DNA from: Epilithonimonas sp042695135
GTDB lineage: Bacteria > Bacteroidota > Bacteroidia > Flavobacteriales > Weeksellaceae
DNA: 64,000 bases
NCBI RefSeq assembly: GCF_042695135.1
Contig: NZ_CP170547.1
Location: 3,534,001 to 3,598,000, forward strand
Direction of reading: 5' to 3'
Within the stretch, counting starts at the first letter, position 1. Each line of letters begins with the position of its first letter. Under the pieces are notes generated by a model, which worked only from the letters and a program-made list of their open reading frames with translations, was not told the DNA's origin and searched no databases. A program made the position numbers and the translations under genes. Below, in pieces: positions 59,677 through 64,000 of this stretch.

Positions 59677-60771
59677 ATGAGTCACGGAAAACTGAGAGAA
59701 GAAAAAGACTGCCTGAATTGCGGACATCTGGTCGAAGAAAAATACTGTCCTAATTGCGGACAACAGAATATCCAGACCAGACAGCCTTTTCATTATCTGT
59801 TTACTCATTTTGTAGAAGACTTCACGCATTACGACGGACAGTTTTGGGGAACTTTGAAAAATCTGTTCTTTAAACCGGGAAAACTGACGAATACTTATCT
59901 GCAAGGAAAAAGACAGCAATTTGTTCCACCTGTAAAGCTTTATATTTTTGTCAGTTTTATCACATTTTTTCTGTTCGCTTTATTTCCGCCTTTTGATATA
60001 AATTTTGAAGGAAAAGGCACTACAAAATTAATGTCTGAAAAAAGCAAAATTTCTGAAATACAAAAGCAACTTGATGATTATAAAAGCAAGGAAAAATTAG
60101 GAGAAAAAGACAGTATTTATGTTGCAGAGCTAAATGCCATTCTTAAGGATTCTACCAAAGTTGATGATATAGAGGGAACTTTCGATATGAACAAATCGTT
60201 GGATCACGATATTAATGTTTCCGGATATAACAACAGAAAATCCTATGATTCTGCGATTGCCAAAAATCCTTCTTCCTTTGATTTTATTAAAGTTCCGTTT
60301 GCTCATAAATTTTTTGAACTAAAAGAAAAGGGCGTCAAAAAAGGAGATATTCTTAAAAATCTTTTTGAAACATCTTTTCATAACCTGCCAAAAGCACTTT
60401 TCATCTATCTGCCGATTTTTGCCTTGTTTTTATGGATATTCCACAACAAGAAAAAGTGGTGGTATTTTGACCACGGTATTTTTACACTTCATTATTTTTC
60501 TTTTCTTTTACTTAATATTCTTATTTTTTCATTTTTAAATAAACTGTCTGACTCAACGAATATTGGCTTTATTAGCAACGTTATCTATTTTATAATGATC
60601 GTCATGTTAATTTACAGCGCCGTCTATTTCTTTATTGCACATCGTAATGTGTATCATTCCCACGGAATTGTAAGTCTAATAATTGGCTTTATATTATTTA
60701 CAATAAATTTTATGGCATTTATGTTCCTGGTGACCGGACTTGCTATGATAAGCTTCCTGATGATTCATTAA
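59677..60771 (+). CDS. DUF3667 domain membrane protein with N-terminal zinc ribbon
   Basis: The protein has 364 residues. The N-terminus has two CxxC pairs, DCLNCGHLVEEKYCPNCG, a likely zinc ribbon. THFVEDFTHYDGQFWGTLKNLFFKPGKLT near 44-72 and GKRQQFVPPVKLYIFVSFITFFLFALF near 78-104 are the DUF3667 core ending in a membrane helix. A charged stretch near 110-225 follows, then four or five hydrophobic segments to the C-terminus. The role is unknown; it is widespread in Bacteroidota. It is monocistronic with its own -7 box and a terminator after it. Confidence 0.88.
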   Translation: MSHGKLREEKDCLNCGHLVEEKYCPNCGQQNIQTRQPFHYLFTHFVEDFTHYDGQFWGTLKNLFFKPGKLTNTYLQGKRQQFVPPVKLYIFVSFITFFLFALFPPFDINFEGKGTTKLMSEKSKISEIQKQLDDYKSKEKLGEKDSIYVAELNAILKDSTKVDDIEGTFDMNKSLDHDINVSGYNNRKSYDSAIAKNPSSFDFIKVPFAHKFFELKEKGVKKGDILKNLFETSFHNLPKALFIYLPIFALFLWIFHNKKKWWYFDHGIFTLHYFSFLLLNILIFSFLNKLSDSTNIGFISNVIYFIMIVMLIYSAVYFFIAHRNVYHSHGIVSLIIGFILFTINFMAFMFLVTGLAMISFLMIH

Positions 60772-60772
60772 A

Positions 60773-60806
60773 AAAAAGCCGGATTTCCTGAGAAGTCTGG
60801 CTTTTT
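60773..60806 (+). terminator. Terminator of the DUF3667 gene
   Basis: GCCGGATTTC pairs with GAAGTCTGGC (two wobbles) around CTGA. It is preceded by A7 and followed by T5. Confidence 0.75.
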
Positions 60807-60823
60807 AAATTATATTATTAAGG

Positions 60824-61156
60824 TTAATACCTCAACGATTTGCTTTCCCGGAAACTTGCTATCATATAATAAGCTACGAAAACCGTAGAGAATTTGATGA
60901 TGGAAGAAATGGCCGTTTCAAAATCAAAACGAATTAATCCTAAAACAACCAGGAAAATAATGCCTATAAAAGAAATTCCCATTTTCTTCGGCAAAGGCCA
61001 ATCCGGATGGTCAACGAAATAAGCCAATCCCCAGCCAATTCCAAATGCTGAAGCCACATAAAGTTCTACCCAGAAATCCAACGGACTTCCTGTAATCCGT
61101 CTCAGGAAAAAACTAATCAACGTTCCGACCACAAAATACATCAGCGATTTTACCAT
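60824..61156 (-). CDS. Small membrane protein of unknown function
   Basis: The 110-residue protein has hydrophobic segments near 4-20 (SLMYFVVGTLISFFL), 28-47 (FWVELYVASAFGIGWGLAYF), 58-75 (MGISFIGIIFLVVLGLIRF) and 82-100. This makes a three- or four-helix membrane protein. The loop FVDHPDWPLPKKM and the end ASFRESKSLRY are charged. I know no family for it. It is convergent with the DUF3667 gene and shares the terminator region with it. Length and composition suggest a real gene. Confidence 0.7.
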   Translation of the reverse strand: MVKSLMYFVVGTLISFFLRRITGSPLDFWVELYVASAFGIGWGLAYFVDHPDWPLPKKMGISFIGIIFLVVLGLIRFDFETAISSIIKFSTVFVAYYMIASFRESKSLRY

Positions 61157-61218
61157 TTCAAATAATTTTTTGCAAAAGTAAGAATTGTAAACTTTATGAT
61201 ATGGAAATTATGGACACT

Positions 61219-61370
61219 AACGCAAAGATTAAATATGAAAATAATAAGATTTAAGTTTTTTGAAGTATCTGTATCTGTAAGCAGATCCATAAAACATCAG
61301 CTTAATAACGAAGAATTCGTTTCTCTTTTTTTTTAAAAATATTAAGTCATTCATTCAAAACCTTTGCGTT
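61219..61370. repeat. Candidate small element with 12-bp terminal inverted repeats
   Basis: AACGCAAAGATT at 61219-61230 is matched by AACCTTTGCGTT at 61359-61370, its inverted complement with one mismatch. The 152-bp interval is AT-rich. A 47-codon frame starts at 61196 but shows no conserved features. It lies between the small membrane gene and pncB. No target-site duplication can be confirmed. Confidence 0.4.
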
Positions 61371-61398
61371 TGTAAATAATCTCCTCAACAAAATTCCT

Positions 61399-61406
61399 TA
61401 GATTTG
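61399..61406 (+). promoter_or_regulatory. -7 element of pncB
   Basis: TAGATTTG lies 16 bases before the pncB start at 61423. Confidence 0.45.
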
Positions 61407-61422
61407 TGTAAACGATATTTTT

Positions 61423-62598
61423 ATGCGCGAGGTTCGGCTGAATTCTATTCTGGATAATGACTTTTACAAAATCACAATGCAAAATGCAGTCGTGAAATTA
61501 TTTACCAACGAAATTGTAAAATACGAATTCATCAACCGAGGAAAACACGAGTTTCCGGAAGGTTTTGCAGACGAACTCAGAAAATCTGTCAACGCAATGG
61601 CAGAACTGAAACTCACTAAGGACGAAAAAAAATATCTGAAAGTCACTTGTCCATATCTTGCTCTTCCCTATCTCGATTTCCTGGAAGGTTTTCATTACGA
61701 CCCATCTGAAGTAAAGATTGAACAGCATGGAAATGAATTAAAAGTTTCTGTTGAAGGACTTTGGTACAGGACCATTCTTTGGGAAGTTCCTTTGCTGGCG
61801 CTCATCAGCGAACTTCATTACGAAATGAATCATCTGGAAAGACAAACCAACGAAGAAGTCATCGAAAAAACCGTTGAAAAAGCAAAACATCTGACGGAAC
61901 TCGGTGTCCCATTTGCAGAATTTGGGACGAGGAGAAGACATTCTTATAAAGTTCACAGATTGGTAATGGATGCTTTGATTCAGGATAAAAAATCAACTTT
62001 TACCGGAACTTCGAATGTTCATCTGGCGATGCTTTACAACGTAAAACCGATTGGAACGCACGCCCACGAATGGTTTATGTTCCACGCGGCGGAATTTGGT
62101 TTCAAGATGGCGAATTCTATCGCGTTGGAAAATTGGGTGGATGTTTACCGTGGTGATTTGGGCGTCGCACTTTCCGACACTTACACGACGGAAGTTTTCT
62201 TCCAGCAGTTTGATAAAAAGTTTGCAAAGTTGTTTGACGGTGTTCGTCACGACAGCGGCCACCCTTTGGAATTTGCGGACAAAACCATTGCGCATTATCA
62301 GAAACAAGGAATTAATCCACTATTCAAATATATTATTTTCTCAGACGGACTAAATCTCGAAAAAGTTGAAGAAATCACGAATTACTGCAAAGGAAGAATC
62401 GGAATTTCTTTCGGAATCGGCACCAATCTTACGAATGATGTTGGCCTGAAACCAATGAATATAGTAATGAAACTCATCAGCGTAAAAGGCATTAATAACG
62501 AATGGATTCCAACCGTAAAACTCTCCGATGAAAAAGGAAAATACACGGGTGACCCGAAAATGATTGAGCTGGCGAAGGAGTTTTTGAGGATTAAATAA
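61423..62598 (+). CDS. pncB: Nicotinate phosphoribosyltransferase
   Basis: The protein has 391 residues. LDNDFYKITMQNAVVKLFTN near 6 is the conserved opening. PFAEFGTRRRHSYKVHRLVMDAL near 165-187 binds the phosphoribosyl group. FTGTSNVHLAMLYNVKPIGTHAHEWFMFHAAE near 195-226 carries the regulatory phospho-His region. FDGVRHDSGHPLEFADKTIA near 270 and FGIGTNLTNDVG near 330 complete the family motifs. It makes nicotinate mononucleotide in the Preiss-Handler NAD salvage route. It is monocistronic and of normal length. Confidence 0.96.
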   Translation: MREVRLNSILDNDFYKITMQNAVVKLFTNEIVKYEFINRGKHEFPEGFADELRKSVNAMAELKLTKDEKKYLKVTCPYLALPYLDFLEGFHYDPSEVKIEQHGNELKVSVEGLWYRTILWEVPLLALISELHYEMNHLERQTNEEVIEKTVEKAKHLTELGVPFAEFGTRRRHSYKVHRLVMDALIQDKKSTFTGTSNVHLAMLYNVKPIGTHAHEWFMFHAAEFGFKMANSIALENWVDVYRGDLGVALSDTYTTEVFFQQFDKKFAKLFDGVRHDSGHPLEFADKTIAHYQKQGINPLFKYIIFSDGLNLEKVEEITNYCKGRIGISFGIGTNLTNDVGLKPMNIVMKLISVKGINNEWIPTVKLSDEKGKYTGDPKMIELAKEFLRIK

Positions 62599-62760
62599 CA
62601 TTGACATCAGATAATAGAATTTAGATATTATTAGACTGAAAATAAAGCGCATATAAATATCATTATCCAATCATTACCTCAATAATCTTATCAATAATTC
62701 CAAAAACCGACACATTTTCTTAATTCTCCGCATTTATTTTCATTGCGAAACCACTTAATT

Positions 62761-62768
62761 TATTTTTG
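62761..62768 (+). promoter_or_regulatory. -7 element of the T9SS secreted pair
   Basis: TATTTTTG lies 19 bases before the ATG at 62788. Confidence 0.45.
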
Positions 62769-62787
62769 TTCATTAAAATAATTAAAA

Positions 62788-63279
62788 ATGAACAATAACT
62801 ATCACTTTTTCAGTAAAGTGTCTTTTATTTTTCTAATGTTTGTCGGAGTTTTCACTTTCGCACAAACAGGTGTTAAAATAAAATATTACACTGGAACTGA
62901 GCAGGGTTTCAATGTTTCGGCATCAGGGAAACTTTATTTTTCGGGAGACAATCTTCTCGTAAAATCTGAAGCCAATGCTACTGAAACTAGCATTCCTGTA
63001 AGCATCATTCAGAAAATCACTTTTACGGACGAAGTTTTGGCGACTCAGAATATTGGTCTTAATAAAAGTAATCTTCAGCTTTATCCAAATCCTTCCACAG
63101 ATTATATCAGAATCAAGTCTGAGGTAAAATCTCTGGATGTGAAAATCTACAGCCTTGAAGGAAAATTATTGGTTTCTGGAACTTATAAATCTGACGAAGA
63201 TATCAATGTTTCTAAACTAAACGCTGGTGTTTACCTAGTTCAGGCGAATGGTGTAACGATTAAATTTATTAAAAAATGA
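62788..63279 (+). CDS. Secreted protein with type IX sorting domain
   Basis: The 163-residue protein has a signal peptide (KVSFIFLMFVGVFTFAQ, about 10-26) and a short N-terminal region that mentions no known domain (KLYFSGDNLLVKSEANATET). Residues about 90-163 form a Por-type A sorting domain: SNLQLYPNPSTDYIRIKSEV, VKIYSLEGKLLVSGTYKSDE and a final NAGVYLVQANGVTIKFIKK. Its stop overlaps the start of the next gene (ATGA), so the pair are co-expressed. It will be exported through the Sec and type IX machinery, to the surface or medium. Confidence 0.87.
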   Translation: MNNNYHFFSKVSFIFLMFVGVFTFAQTGVKIKYYTGTEQGFNVSASGKLYFSGDNLLVKSEANATETSIPVSIIQKITFTDEVLATQNIGLNKSNLQLYPNPSTDYIRIKSEVKSLDVKIYSLEGKLLVSGTYKSDEDINVSKLNAGVYLVQANGVTIKFIKK

Positions 63280-64000
63280 GAAAGTATATCTTATTAATAG
63301 TAATGATGCTTTTCTCTTTTTCGATGAAAGCTCAGCAAAAAGTGGTTATTCACAATTCCGGAAATACGATGTATGCTTCGCCAATTGCTTCGGTTGACAG
63401 CATCAAATTGGACAACACCTATTCGAAATTCAAATTGAGCGGACAGACCAGCACTTTGGATATCAGAAAATCGGTTATTGATAGTTTGACTTTTACAAAC
63501 AATGCTGTAACGCTTGACAAAATTTACATTATTTATAATGGAACGGATAACGCAACGATTATCAATCCTTATTCTACAAGCGGTGTAACTATCACGGCAA
63601 CAGGAGGAACGGTTGCGGTCACTTCAACTTCAACAACCAGTAATTTGGAGTACAATCTATTGGGAACAAGCACAAGCGGAAGTCTGACAATGAGTTCTAC
63701 TTCGCCTGCAAAATTTGTATTTAATAATCTTAATCTGACAAATGCATCCGGACCAGCAATCATTGTAACAGGCGCGCAAACGAACTCTTTTACTTTACAA
63801 TCCGGAACAACGAGTTCACTAACTGACGGTTCTGCAAATACCAAAAACGGTGCTTTACAAACCGACGGAAAAATTATTTTCACAGGAACAGGAACGCTTA
63901 ATATTAATGGTGTTAAAAAACACGGCATTTCAACTTCGAAAGATATCGAAATCCAAAATGGAACTATTAAAATAACTGGCGCAGCTTCTGACGGATTACA
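63276..64000 (+). CDS. Carbohydrate-binding (DUF4353-like) secreted protein, N-terminal part
   Basis: The frame starts at ATG 63276 (MRKYILLIVMMLFSFSMKAQ, signal peptide near 1-20) and runs off the right edge; 241 residues are visible. After a short N-terminal part, repeated beta strands appear: NSGNTMYASPIASVDSIKLD, TSNLEYNLLGTSTSGSLTMS, then GALQTDGKIIFTGTGTLNIN and KKHGISTSKDIEIQNGTIKI. The GxLNIxG/KKHGIxxKDIxIxxG pattern matches the DUF4353/Cthe_2159 beta-helix, a calcium-dependent polygalacturonate-binding family. The start overlaps the previous stop by 4 bases. The C-terminal sorting signal would lie outside. Confidence 0.82.
   Translation, partial: MRKYILLIVMMLFSFSMKAQQKVVIHNSGNTMYASPIASVDSIKLDNTYSKFKLSGQTSTLDIRKSVIDSLTFTNNAVTLDKIYIIYNGTDNATIINPYSTSGVTITATGGTVAVTSTSTTSNLEYNLLGTSTSGSLTMSSTSPAKFVFNNLNLTNASGPAIIVTGAQTNSFTLQSGTTSSLTDGSANTKNGALQTDGKIIFTGTGTLNINGVKKHGISTSKDIEIQNGTIKITGAASDGL

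Noticed and set aside
61196..61339. 47-codon frame starting MIWKLWTLTQRLN inside the region before pncB.
   Set aside because: It has low-complexity composition, spans one of the inverted ends and lacks a promoter, so it is probably chance.
63569..63928. Minus-strand frame opposite the DUF4353-like gene.
   Set aside because: The Val/Pro-rich composition is the shadow of a Thr/Ser/Gly-rich beta-helix. The plus-strand frame has a signal peptide and overlaps the upstream stop.

Overview
The window is from a low-GC member of the Bacteroidota, most likely class Flavobacteriia and close to the Chryseobacterium/Epilithonimonas group (Weeksellaceae). The evidence is a type IX secretion component (PorZ) and Por-type C-terminal sorting domains, a Bacteroidetes-style TonB/ExbB/ExbD/ExbD cluster, bacillithiol synthesis (BshB1), DUF3276/PUR and DUF3667 proteins, and repeated TAnnTTTG -7 promoter elements, several with a TTG 18-19 bases upstream. 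It is ordinary chromosome: there is no phage, insertion sequence, rRNA or CRISPR array. One tRNA (His) is present, and the ends cut one gene on each side.

Layout. 0-6.5 kb: the edge of a small antitoxin-like gene, three POT-family peptide transporters, a GNAT acetyltransferase and a secreted thioredoxin-like protein. 6.6-14 kb: recG on the plus strand, then a minus-strand run of 5'-nucleotidase halves, porZ, recO and a GNAT. 14-20.5 kb: a zinc-ribbon methyltransferase, dapA, the mqo/GNAT/hypothetical operon, a lone ABC exporter and a PUR-family protein. 20.5-30 kb (minus): two polytopic GT39-like proteins, tRNA-His, bshB1, a TPR protein, a PstS-like lipoprotein, and tonB/exbD/exbD/exbB. 30-38 kb: leuS with a large AT-rich insertion, an intergenic repeat cluster, a GT2 with a helical partner, waaA and a cupin. 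38-47.5 kb: rpmH, an FtsE-like ATPase, trmN6-like, an NtrY-like kinase, ribE, pdxA-DUF177-rpmF, accB-accC and rocD. 47.5-54.6 kb: a surface-glycan cluster on alternating strands, ending with a secreted tandem B-lectin protein. 54.8-64 kb: gltX, accA, rplM-rpsI-rpsB, a DUF3667 protein, pncB and a T9SS-type secreted pair cut by the window end.

How the genes relate. Several sets make functional sense together. accA, accB and accC feed fatty acid synthesis, without accD here. The ExbB-ExbD-ExbD-TonB motor is followed by a phosphate-binding-like lipoprotein and a TPR protein. The split 5'-nucleotidase lies directly before porZ. The 47.5-54 kb glycosyltransferases, a sugar-isomerase-type cupin and waaA suggest LPS or capsule assembly.

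The least explained structure is non-coding. A dispersed family of 80-130 bp elements (four copies plus one related element) has terminal pairing that covaries between copies. A 140-bp duplicated block sits inside a cluster of palindromic units at 33.6-34.1 kb. There are also a 53-bp hairpin and a 150-bp element with short inverted ends. Among proteins, the double B-lectin (resembling LlpA-type lectin bacteriocins in architecture) and the enlarged leucyl-tRNA synthetase are the most notable.
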